DNA from: Spirogloea muscicola
Taxonomy: Eukaryota; Streptophyta; Zygnematophyceae; Spirogloeales; Spirogloeaceae
Length of the DNA stretch: 48,039 bases
Direction of reading: 5' to 3'
Assembly: GCA_009602725.1 (NCBI GenBank)
Contig: WELB01000022.1
Coordinates: 18,288-66,326, forward strand
The position numbers were made by a program, and so were the translations under genes. Every line of letters starts with the position of its first letter. Position 1 is the stretch's first letter. The notes under the pieces are model-generated. The model ran no database searches, was not told where the DNA came from, and saw only the letters and a list, made by a program, of their open reading frames with translations. This document shows positions 35,244 through 43,700 of the stretch, piece after piece.

Positions 35244-35855
35244 ACGCCGCCGTCGGCGCCACCATCGCAGAGCAACGGCGGCTCAGGGCGCGCCGCGTCC
35301 GCGCCCTGGTGGGAGGATGACAAGGACGGGCACTACGTCTACCAGCTGGGCGAGAACCTCACACCGAGATGTGAGCGAGCCTTTCCGTTCGCCGTCTCTG
35401 TCACAGCTGCGTCCCTCTGGCGGCTGTCTGTCGCTCCATCTGTGTGACGTGCGAGCCAGAGGTCACGACAACACAGCTTGGCCACGGCACTGTGCACGAT
35501 GACGAGGCCGGTTGCTCTGCGTGTTTGCGTGTGTGCAGACAAGATACTGAGCAAGATGGGCGAAGGTAAGGCGCTGCACTACACTGGCAGCTCAACTCAG
35601 GGGCTGCACAGCTGGACGTGCAGCATCACACACTGCGCCTACGGACCACCATTGCTTCAGCTCCATGAGTGCGCCTGGCGAGCCAATAAGGTTGCCGGTC
35701 GTGAGGTGTGCTGGCCGCTCATGGCTACTCTTCTGCGGCGGGGCTGCGACCGGGCGAGCAGGGACGTTCGGCCGCGTGGTGGAGTGCTGGGACCGCAAGG
35801 CACAGGAGTACGTGGCCATCAAGGTCATCCGGAACGTGCAGAAGTATCGCGATGC
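35103..35855 (+). CDS. AFC/CLK (LAMMER) kinase, 5' part only, cut at an N
   Basis: Dual-specificity kinase family that phosphorylates SR splicing factors in the nucleus. Visible exons: about 35103-35370, 35539-35565 (27 nt) and 35762-35855, joined in phase. The first ends in WWEDDKDGHYVYQLGENLTP. The microexon encodes most of YKILSKMGEG. The third supplies GTFGRVVECWDRKAQEYVAI and KVIRNVQKYRDA, that is the Gly-rich loop and the ATP-binding Lys. The frame then meets the N at 35856 and nothing beyond it continues the kinase: the HRD, DFG and EHLAMMER-type segments are absent from the window. No ATG occurs in frame between the stop at 35100 and WWEDD; the exon starts with a long Gly run, so the true start must lie in an upstream exon or be non-AUG. 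Confidence 0.85.
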
Positions 35856-35856
35856 N
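35856..35856. other. Single N, kinase abruptly replaced by LINE sequence
   Basis: Left of the N the plus strand is an intact kinase exon. Right of it the minus strand is a reverse-transcriptase remnant. This is a gap or false join rather than a sequencing ambiguity. Confidence 0.75.
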
Positions 35857-36209
35857 TCCACCAGGATGCTGTGCATCGCGTCCCGGAGGCGGTCGTGGGC
35901 CGCCGTCCTCTCGCCGCCATGGGAACAGCGCAGGACGTGAGCAGCCAGCTCGCCAGGCTTGGCCCCTCGCTCGCCACACTGGCATTGACGCACGCCCTGG
36001 AGGCATGGAGGCGGCAGCCCCAGGAGCCGGTGGACGGCAGTGCGAAACACCTCATCTGGGAGGGTCAGGGCGTCAGTGATGGGGAGTGCCTGGAGCCACG
36101 CCGCTGCCACGCCGCTCCTCTTGCCTTGGTACTTGGCCACACGGGCCCTCTCTCCATACACTCCCCGTTCCTTCCTCCTCCGGCCTCCTCTCACAGCCCT
36201 TGCCCCCAT
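35857..36209 (-). pseudogene. LINE-type reverse transcriptase C-terminal remnant
   Basis: A minus-strand frame from 36209 to the N shows the end of a non-LTR retrotransposon ORF2: AAWLQALPITDALTL, EVFRTAVHRLLGLPP, then a zinc-knuckle-like C-x-C ... H-x3-C (CQCGERG ... AAHVLRC) and SHGGERTAAHDRLRDAM. This arrangement is typical of the region after the polymerase domain in plant and algal LINEs. The catalytic reverse-transcriptase motifs and the endonuclease are not present, so it is a fragment, cut by the N. Confidence 0.72.
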
Positions 36210-36239
36210 TGTTTGCAGCGTGCTCAGGCTAATGCCTTG

Positions 36240-36435
36240 CCCCAGAAAGCTGGACGAGCTGTAGTTGGTGGTAGAAAGGGCTTCGTATCTGACATCTAGT
36301 ATTCATGCATCGACTAGCGACCTTTATGTTCTGACCCGTGGTTACTGAGCGGGTCAATCTGCTGTAGGTTATGTAGATCTTCAGATGTGCTTGCCTTCGT
36401 ACTCGGCCATTCGGCCTACGTTTGTTTCGAACACA
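36240..36435 (-). repeat. Dispersed repeat family B, minus copy beside the LINE remnant
   Basis: Very close to 32150-32335 (CATCTAGTATTCATGCATCG; GTTACTGAGCGGGTCAATCT), ending with GTTTGTTTCGAACACACG. In both places it follows AAAGCTGG(A/G)CGAGCT, so the copies share a left boundary. Confidence 0.82.
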
Positions 36436-36449
36436 CGTAATTTTTCGTG

Positions 36450-36930
36450 GCCCCTTCTCGTCCTTTGTTCATTCTTCTTTGGGCTGGCTTTTTCCAGCCC
36501 CTATCCTCAGTGGTAGAGTATGTAGGTCTTTAGATGTGCTTGCCTTTATCCTCAATGGCCCTCCTTTCTTTCTTTCAATGGGCGAGCCCCTTCTTTGAAG
36601 CGCTCGCCCATAGAGAAGAGTGGCTGGCAAAGCCAGCCCCAAAAGAATGGACATTATCCCAAGCCAAAGAAAGAGGTGCAAGAGGTTCTTTCCCATTGTC
36701 CATCGAGGAAGAAGTGGCACTCCCAATGGGGGCAAGGGCTGCGAAAAGCCAGCCCATAAAGAGTTCACAAAGGTTCAGAGGGGCCTTAGAGCGGTGAGCA
36801 GCTACAAAGAAGAAGAAAGTGCTCGCCCATTGAGAATAGGGGCTGGAACAACCAGCCCGAAAAAGAATGAACAGAGTACGAGAAGGGGGCCAGGGGAAGC
36901 GCTAAGTAACAAGCTACAAAGGGGCCTGAG
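36450..36930. repeat. Cluster of family A and hairpin repeats
   Basis: Successive pieces: minus-strand TTTGGGCTGGCTTTTTCCAGC near 36480; GGCTGGCAAAGCCAGCCCC near 36632; GTGGCACTCCCAATGGGGGC followed by AAAAGCCAGCCC near 36714-36750; and a plus-strand family A copy from about 36820 (GCTCGCCCATTGAGAATAGG, GGGGCTGGAACAACCAGCCC). Nested or successive insertions are likely. Confidence 0.75.
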
Positions 36931-36984
36931 GATGCTATGGTAAAACAGGGGGAGGATGGATCACTCAGTATGTTCGAGTGAGGA

Positions 36985-37205
36985 GCCTCAGATCCGACAG
37001 ACTAGCTGCCGGGAAGCTATCACCCTGACGAAAGCCAGAGCCCGCAGCGAGAGCACGGCCAGCTCGCAGATGCAGAGCGTGGGCCATGGACCGCTGCAGG
37101 GATACAGAGAGGCGCATCCGATATACCTGAGCCCACGAGCCCGCGGCGTTGAAGTCGGCTGGCTCGCCGCGTCTGCGGGACAGCCCGACGCGCAAGCCTA
37201 GCCAA
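36985..37205 (+). repeat. Dispersed repeat family C, copy beside the organellar insertion
   Basis: GACTAGCTGCCGGGAAGC, ACGAAAGCCAGAGCCCGCAG, GGACCGCTGCAGGGATACAG and GTCTGCGGGACAGC match 3925-4110 and parts of 17390-17774 in reverse complement. Confidence 0.75.
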
Positions 37206-37382
37206 CAGGCCAACAGGTCCATCCAGTACCAGCAACCACTTCCACTGAAGCAGAACTTAGAAGACGACTAGAAAATGGTGGTAGTAACAAAAACTCTGAT
37301 ATTGTTCAATGGAGGAAATGCCGTTTCTGGGCTTCCTATTATGATGGGAACAAACAAATTACCCAACCCACCAATCATTCTA

Positions 37383-37436
37383 TTATGGCTGGCTTTTCAC
37401 AGCCCTTGCCAGCATTTGGGAGTGCCACTTCTCTAC
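37383..37436 (+). repeat. Hairpin repeat inserted in the cox1 relic, flanked by a duplication
   Basis: GGCTGGCTTTTCACAGCCC and then GGGAGTGCCACTTCT match the reverse complement of 36714-36765. On both sides stands a copy of the cox1-derived GGAACAAACAAATTACCCAA (about 37348 and 37443), about 45 bp each, with a few differences. Confidence 0.75.
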
Positions 37437-37667
37437 TATGATAGGAACAAACAAATTACCCAACCCACCGATCATAGAGGCCATAAACACTAGGAAAACA
37501 TCAAATAAGCGTGAGGTGTCATTAACAACATTGTACAACTGATTACACCGCCCAAGATCTGATTTCCGGGTTTGTGCCAATGCCATGCGAATGGAATGAG
37601 ATGAGCATGTACCCATGACTCCCGCAATAGCACCAAAATTAATATACAAGGTACCTGTCCTTGTGGC
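37434..37667 (-). pseudogene. cox1: cox1 fragment (cytochrome c oxidase subunit 1), decayed
   Basis: On the minus strand the sequence reads GTLYINFGAIAGVMGTC, IRMALAQ, then in a shifted frame a PGNQILGG-like block, NQLYNV, and [11 protein letters not shown]. These correspond to the N-terminal part of COX1 through its first membrane helices. At least one frameshift and an in-frame stop are present, and the rest of the gene is missing, so it cannot be functional here. Confidence 0.88.
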
Positions 37668-38616
37668 TAGTAGAGAAGAGCTTCCTCTGTGCAATATTAT
37701 TATTTGGAGGCATGTGTTACTAATCTTCAGCAATGCAATCCTATGTTGAGCTAGTTTAGTTGATGTTTACGTGATTTTGAGAAACAAAATTGATTACACT
37801 CACTGTCCCGAAGAAGGCCATCGTTTTCGAAAATCAGCTAACATGTTGTCTTTAAGGACAAGCAAAGCCTGAGGATTCTTTCCACTTTGTTGTGAGATTT
37901 GCCCAAGTACTGTTTGTCTTACATCTTGGCCCACTAAATTGAAATATTAGTCAACAAAAATTCTCCTATCATTTGTGTGCTAGTACACAATTTATCACTT
38001 CGCAAATGGTGTGAGCAATCAATTCCGAGATTATAGATTTTTGAGAGCTCATAGATCGTTGTAAGTCAGACAGCATGGAAGACTTTCTTGCTTTAAAAGT
38101 AGCTTTAACTGTATCTCCAAAAGCTCTCACTCTTAAAAAGCAAACCCAAGAAACTTAGAGCAACGATATACTATTCTTCATTGGATGGAGAGTTTTGCTT
38201 AGAAGTCAAAATACACAAAAGTATATGGAGAATAGAAGGACTTCACGCATTTCTATGATTAATTCAGAGAAAACTGAAGAACGAATGTTCACCATTTGAG
38301 CAATCATTAGGTTTCCCAGGCGATTGTAAATTGCAAAATAGCAGCTAGGAATACACAAGGACCACATCTGCTATATTAAGGTAAAAAGGGAAGAAGCTAC
38401 ATATTAAACAAAGACAAAGTCATGTAGGTACGCATAAGATGAGAGCAAGATGAGTCTGGTGAGATATTTGTGGAAAGGTATCATTAACCAAGAGAGAATA
38501 GACTTCTATCAATAATATCAGTCAATGCATATTGGATGATCGAGATGCATGAATGAGCAATACGCAAATCTTGAGATATAATTTGAGAAACGAAGTCCAT
38601 CTTCAGTTCTATGGTT

Positions 38617-38689
38617 GCATTCTTAGCTCAGATGGAAAGAGCCACAATTTTGTAGATTGAAGGCCACAGGTCAACTCCTGTAGAATGCG
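38617..38689 (+). tRNA. tRNA-Thr(UGU)-like relic
   Basis: Acceptor arms GCATTCT and AGAATGC pair fully, with a D arm AGCTCAGATGGAAAGAGC and an anticodon loop TTTGTAG giving UGU. The T arm ACAGG/CCTGT has a six-base loop (one base short), which suggests decay. Organelle type. Confidence 0.72.
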
Positions 38690-38760
38690 TAAAAGCGAAG
38701 AATTAGGAGGCTGTCTCGACCCTCCACGAAGGCCCTCATCAAGCCTCGACGAAGGCAGAG

Positions 38761-38841
38761 GGAGAGTGGCCTGAGTGGTTAAAAGCGGCAAAATGAGACT
38801 CTGTCAATATGTTTCTACGTAGGTTCGAATCCTGCCTTTCC
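38761..38841 (+). tRNA. Class II tRNA relic (Ser-like body)
   Basis: The acceptor GGAGAG pairs with CTTTCC. The D arm GGCCTGAGTGGTTAAAAGC, long variable arm and T arm TAGGTTCGAATCCTG are those of organellar tRNA-Ser. The anticodon stem has a mismatch, and the loop reads ATGAGAC, so the anticodon (GAG by position) cannot be trusted. Confidence 0.65.
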
Positions 38842-39070
38842 TGAAAGGGTGGTAGACCTTTTGTACAATTGACAGTTACTACAGCTATAGTACCACAAAT
38901 TAGAAGAGTATTCTTCAGAGTAGCTTGTTTCGATATACAACACCGCATTACCAAAGAAAGGTATAGTTTTAGAGCTACGAGAACAAGTAATGGGTATCTC
39001 CAGCGACTTTACATTTCAAAGTCGTAGTACAGTTTTGGAACAAGAAGAACAAGATCTAAGTTATCTTGTT

Positions 39071-39176
39071 ACTTCAGTAGCAAGAAACCCAACATTGGCT
39101 AAGCAATAAATTGGATAAGCTAATGGTTTGCTTTGACTGAAGCAATTGCTCTGATGATTTTTAATTTATTTATCTA
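39071..39176 (+). pseudogene. atp9: atp9 fragment (ATP synthase subunit c), decayed
   Basis: The frame reads SVARNPTLAKQ and then, after a stop and a deletion, GFALTEAIAL followed by a truncated last helix. These are the loop and C-terminal helix of mitochondrial ATP9. The N-terminal helix is not recognisable, and a codon deletion removes part of the LFALMM block. Confidence 0.75.
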
Positions 39177-39271
39177 TACTTATTTTTATCTCGGGCACAT
39201 GTTGAATGTTTTCACGCCAAGTGTTCGAGGAGTCTCCAATTATCTTCGACGACTTCTCCAATGCAATGCCC

Positions 39272-39351
39272 AGTAAGGGCTAATAGCATGTTTGATTCAA
39301 AACGCACCGTTCATAACGGTGACATTATAGGTTTGAGCCCTACGTCCTACT
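39272..39351 (+). tRNA. tRNA-Met(CAU)-like relic
   Basis: The anticodon stem CACCG/CGGTG encloses the loop TTCATAA, giving CAU. The T arm TAGG-TTTGAGC-CCTA is intact. The acceptor AGTAAGG pairs with TCCTACT with one mismatch, and the D region looks enlarged. CAU could also be an Ile tRNA with modified C. Confidence 0.65.
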
Positions 39352-39360
39352 GTTACGAAC

Positions 39361-39438
39361 GGGTATATGTTCAGTTAGCAAAGCATTGGGCTTCTGATCT
39401 CATCATCAGTTGTCGCAGGCTCCAAGCCCTGCTACACT
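39361..39438 (+). tRNA. tRNA-like relic (Gln or Arg)
   Basis: The order GGGTATATGTTCAGTTAGC, anticodon region GGGCTTCTGATCTCA and T arm GCAGG-CTCCAAG-CCCTGC resembles organellar tRNA. The loop can be read as CUG (Gln) or UCU (Arg), and the anticodon stem is imperfect. Confidence 0.5.
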
Positions 39439-39441
39439 CAG

Positions 39442-39520
39442 GCGGGTATGATGGAACTGGTAACATGCTAGGTTCAGGTTCTCGTGATATTTTCATGGGG
39501 GTTCGAGACCCTCTACCTGT
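39442..39520 (+). tRNA. tRNA-Leu(CAG)-like relic
   Basis: The acceptor GCGGGTA pairs with TACCTGT allowing G-T. The D arm TGATGGAACTGGTAACATGC, loop TTCAGGT (CAG), long variable arm and T arm GGGGGTTCGAGACCCTC are of Leu type. The relation to a UAG-reading organellar tRNA-Leu is inferred from the loop context. Confidence 0.7.
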
Positions 39521-39524
39521 ATCC

Positions 39525-39566
39525 GGATGGATGTCTGAGTGGTTGAAGGTATCAGTCTTGAGTATT
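39525..39566 (+). pseudogene. tRNA-Ser 5' half at the insertion edge
   Basis: GGATGGATGTCTGAGTGGTT and CAGTCTTGA are the 5' half of an organellar tRNA-Ser(UGA). The sequence then changes to nuclear repeat (GACTGTGATAGGCCAGCCC), so the right boundary of the organellar insertion falls inside this tRNA. Confidence 0.75.
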
Positions 39567-39804
39567 GAATCAGAGGGCGGAGACTGTGATAGGCCAGCCC
39601 AGAGAAGAATGAACCCAAGAGGAATGGACTAGGCCCCCTTATGGCTGCTATTGCTCCCTTTTTTTCTGGGATTGGAAGCTTAAACATCTGTTTGGTTTTC
39701 TCCTGGGCTGGCCAATCACCGCCATCACCGCACAAAATCTTCCGCCGACGCCCTCTACTAGTACAGTCGTACTCTCTGATGGACTAGTGCCGAAGGAGGA
39801 AGAT

Positions 39805-39930
39805 TCGTGTATTTGAGACAAACGAAGGCCAAATGGCCAAGTACAAAGGCAAGCACATCTAAGATCTATATAACCTACAGCAGAATGACCCGCTCAGTAA
39901 CCGCAGGTCAAAACATAAAGAAGGGGGTCT
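39805..39930 (+). repeat. Dispersed repeat family B, short plus copy
   Basis: GTATTTGAGACAAACGAAGG, CCAAATGGCCAAGTACAAAG, GCAAGCACATCTAAG and GACCCGCTCAGTAACCGC match the reverse complement of 36240-36435. Confidence 0.82.
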
Positions 39931-40758
39931 AAAGCCACAGCCTTACACTGGTACAGCTGCTCCTTGTATGCGCAGTGTGTTCGCTTCGATTGGCCTCCCT
40001 TTCTTCCCATGCGCACCACATGCCTTTCTCTCTTTACGATCCTTTGGCAATTGGCACTTTCCGGCCCATTCTTCTCCGGCTGGCTTTTCACAGCCTCGCC
40101 CCGTGTGGATGTTTCGTTTCCGCCTTCATCAGACCTTGTACAGTCTTTCATGGCTGGCTTTCAATTGTCTCGCCCCATTGGAAGAGCTTGGATTCTTATA
40201 GCCGCTACTGCTGTCTCAACCCAGCCCACTTTGCTGTGGCGGAGCAGAGCTCTCCCTAAGGAGAGAAGGCGCAGGGTGTGATGAAGTGAAGGGAGGCCAA
40301 GCTGAGTCGGTAAGCTGTTAATGGACAACTTTCAAAGGATGGGGCTACTCAAAGCGAAGCCCAAGAAGGAGACAATGGTTGTGAAGGCCAGCCCGGTGAG
40401 ATGGACAGGGTCAGAGGGATTTCCCCAACAAAGAACACTGTGGCAGGGGTTGAGAAGCACCCAAGCTAGGGGTAGGATGCCCAGTGCTGCGCACGGTACA
40501 ATAATTAGTAAGCACTGACAGTCGCTTGACAACCTTGCAATACAAATTAGCCCAAAGATGACCCCTGAGTGAGCTGCCTGTCAATCATGTGCTCAAACAC
40601 AGGATCTTATGGAGAGACTACCTGTAAGAATGAAAGAATCAGGCGAACAATCGTGGCCGCCTTAGTCAAGGCATCTGTACAGCCTATCACTACTCAGCCA
40701 GATGTACACGCAACACAGTCAACGTGACGAGCTACGAAGCTGGCTGCCAGCTACTACA
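39931..40758. other. Intergenic with hairpin repeat fragments
   Basis: GATTGGCCTCCCTTTCTTCCC followed by ATGCGCACC resembles 15115-15145. GGCTGGCTTTTCACAGCC lies near 40079, and a GGCCAGCCC piece near 40388. The stretch includes the presumed 3' UTR of the HECT gene. No further gene was recognised. Confidence 0.55.
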
Positions 40759-43700
40759 TCAGCTCAGGTCAAATCCAGCTGCCGCGTTGATGGCATACAG
40801 CAGTTTGTCCTCAAGGTTCTCCTTGCTGCAGCACCAAGCTCGGCACTGTAGTCAGTGTTCACCATTTGTCTGCTGATTCTGCTGCTCTGCTGCACTCTAA
40901 ATCTGATGCAGGCAATGCTTGTTGATTGATTGCAAGAGCTCAACTGATCATCCACCAAGGCAAACGTCACGAACCTCTTGTATGCAGGCAGCTTCAGGAG
41001 GTTCATACAGGTTGCGGCAGTCGGCAAGCGGTCCATGGGTCCATCTGCAGTCTCGTCTGCCGAAGCTCTGTGCAAGCATCGACAACAAAAAGCTCGTGTA
41101 TAGCCTGATGGATAAGACCAGGTACCTGCTGCAAATGCTATCTAACAGAGAAGTCTTTCGACTTAAGCAACAGCGAAAGGTCCTACTTATCAATATTGTC
41201 TCACCTCTGTATACAAAAAGCAGGCTCCAGGTGCTTGAAGCCCAAGAGGGGCCCACGAGAGCAGCCAGTCACAAATTTGAGCAGCTTGCCACGCAGCTGT
41301 GAGTCCATCTTATCCACCACCTCCCAGAACCAGCCAATGACCCAGTGATTCTGTCCACAGTACAAGGAGTCACACAACTTCACGCAACTCACAACTTGCA
41401 CTACTTCGTCATAGGAGCAGGTTGAGGACATACAATCAACCGCGGGATACACAACCCTTCTCATAGCATAGGAAAAAGCAAAAGCAGCAAAGCAACCTGA
41501 TGGTACCCTCCCGCGTAGTTGGTATTTTGGCAAAGATCTGCACTATCCCAACCATCTCGAGATCCAGATATGAGGATCTGCAGTTCATGCTCGTCAAACA
41601 TTGCCATCCAATCCGGCTCTATTAGGCGTTGGAAGCCCTGCAGGAACGCGGCACTTTGCTGCCTAATCTGCACCCATTCCAATTAGATCGTTTCAGTGTG
41701 ATGTAACCTCTGGTTCTCAGAAAGGCAAACTGCACACAAGGGATGCCATGCAATAACAAAGGGCGGAAGGAGAGTTTCTGGCGGCAAGCCACATGCTAAC
41801 ACGGCTCAATTACGCCAGCTGCAGCATTTGAATGACTGACCTGCGTATTGAGACGGTGGTTGGCCACAAGCCAAATATATCGAATGCGGTTCTCGCTTGT
41901 GACTGGCACATTCCTCCCATTTGGAATCAGATCTGTCTCCATCCGCTCACCAAACTCATTGTTCTCTACCACAAAGTAAAGTCCAAGGTCTTCGATGTTG
42001 CCATCATAGTGCTGTCCCAACACATGAGACAAGGGCCAACAATGAGGCCATTGTTTCGTACTACCGCTTTTGCTCATTCAAATGCAAGCCTGAAGACAAG
42101 CCTTGACTTCACTGCAGCTGCTAACGAGAGGCAAGCTTTCCGGTGCTTGGATGAAAGAAAAGGTCAGGTCACCTTCAAGAAAAGAAGGCTGTGGTATAGC
42201 TCAGGATCCAAGGAAGGCAGATCATGGAGGTAATTGTATCTGCAGACAAAGCAGCACTGCGTTGTTGAATGACGCAACTGCAATCCCCACAGCATAGCAT
42301 GTGGATGCAACACGAAGACTTAGGAGGAGTAGTGAAGCAGGTCAACATGCCCCATAAAAGGCCCCAAATCTACTGCACAATTTTTGAACACCTATCTTGT
42401 CTCCTGATATTGCCTACTTGTTTCGCAGCTTGCTGAGGAAGAACGTCGCAAATGGAATGTCCACAAGGATGCCTTCATACATTGCCTGCACGACTTGCAC
42501 AGGAGAAGAACGTGTTGGGGACGTGCATATAGTCCACGTTTGCTTGAGGACAAATACCTTCATTTTGTTACTCAGTGTTACTCTGTGGTGCAAATCAGGT
42601 ACTTGGCACGAGGTGAACGTGAGGTAAACGTGACACACCCACCTTGCCAAGAATGCTTCCAAGAAAATCAAAGTAATTGAGGTGATCTGGGACCTGGTAG
42701 GAAGCTGGATTGGGATAGAGGCGATGATCTGATGTCTCCTGCATACACAACAGACTATCTAAGCAGCCAGCAGCACAATGCATGCACTCCATCTTACAAG
42801 TATGGGCAACTGTGCAAGACTAAAGCCATTGCTACCTTGAAAAGGCCATACTGGACATCAAATGCTGTTTTGGTTATATTCTCGACCCAATCCTTGAAGA
42901 GGCCTCCTCCATCGACGCCGACCTCCTCGGCGCCTAGCTCATTGGTGTATTGAATCCTTATCTGACAAAGGCTCCATGCAGCAAGCAATCAGGCAAAGTG
43001 CCAGTGTTTTAGGTAAATGAACTGCATAGCCCACTGAAAGATGGAGACAAGTTGGATTTCAGTACCGTTCCACGAAGGATGTTGGCTGGCTGATTGTGCA
43101 ATTGGTGGTAACTATCGAGCACTATGGCATTTCTCCTTATGTTCAGCCGCAAACCCCTCCGAAGTGGGGCCCTGGCCTCGCTTTCCCTTGCTCTTGATTC
43201 TTCTAGCTGCATCTGCTCAACCAACACTATTGTCAAGTTGACTTCCTCCCAGATGCTGCAAAAAGGCAAGACCTATGATGCCACTTGCAGGACCTAAATC
43301 AGCAATGCTGAGGGAGCTACCAGCTGCTTACAATGTAAATGCGGACTCTGTCAGTGAAGGGTATCAAGAAAGGAGCCTTCTTCAGGATCTCACTTGCAGC
43401 ACCTCCAACCTGACAAGTGAGAACAAGTCTTATGTCAACACAGAGATCAGACTTCTTAAGGATGCACCTTCCTCCTTCTTAGCAGTTTCTGAAGGGAAGG
43501 AGCAATGCTACTTCTGAGTTGCACATATGGACACTGATAAAAGGACCTGAGTCACGAAGTTCTCGTCCACATCAGCTCGAGCATGGAACTCCTCTGGTTT
43601 GGCAAATTCTCTCCGGCTGTTCCTATCGTGGAGCTGCAAAGAGACAAACAAACATTTATGCTGGCTCGGACAAGTGTAGCAATGCAAGCCACGAGTACCA

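Larger units (their letters stand above)
37258..39566. other. Nuclear insertion of organellar (mitochondrial) DNA
   Basis: About 2.3 kb, much richer in A and T than the rest of the window, with no spliced nuclear genes. It contains a broken cox1 piece, an atp9 piece and a run of organelle-style tRNA sequences (Thr-, Ser/Leu-, Met-, Gln/Arg- and Leu-like, and a half Ser). Reading frames are broken by stops and small deletions, the right end stops in the middle of a tRNA-Ser, and nuclear repeats lie on both sides. A true organelle contig is unlikely because of these flanks. The stretch 37740-38616 has no gene I can identify. Confidence 0.85.

Noticed and set aside
36455-36510. Hairpin repeat considered as a Helitron 3' end
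   Set aside because: A GC-rich hairpin is present, but no CTRR terminus follows at the expected 10-12 nt, and no Rep/helicase gene is visible.
37740-38616. AT-rich part of the organellar insertion searched for further genes
   Set aside because: No frame longer than noise and no motif I recognise; left unassigned.
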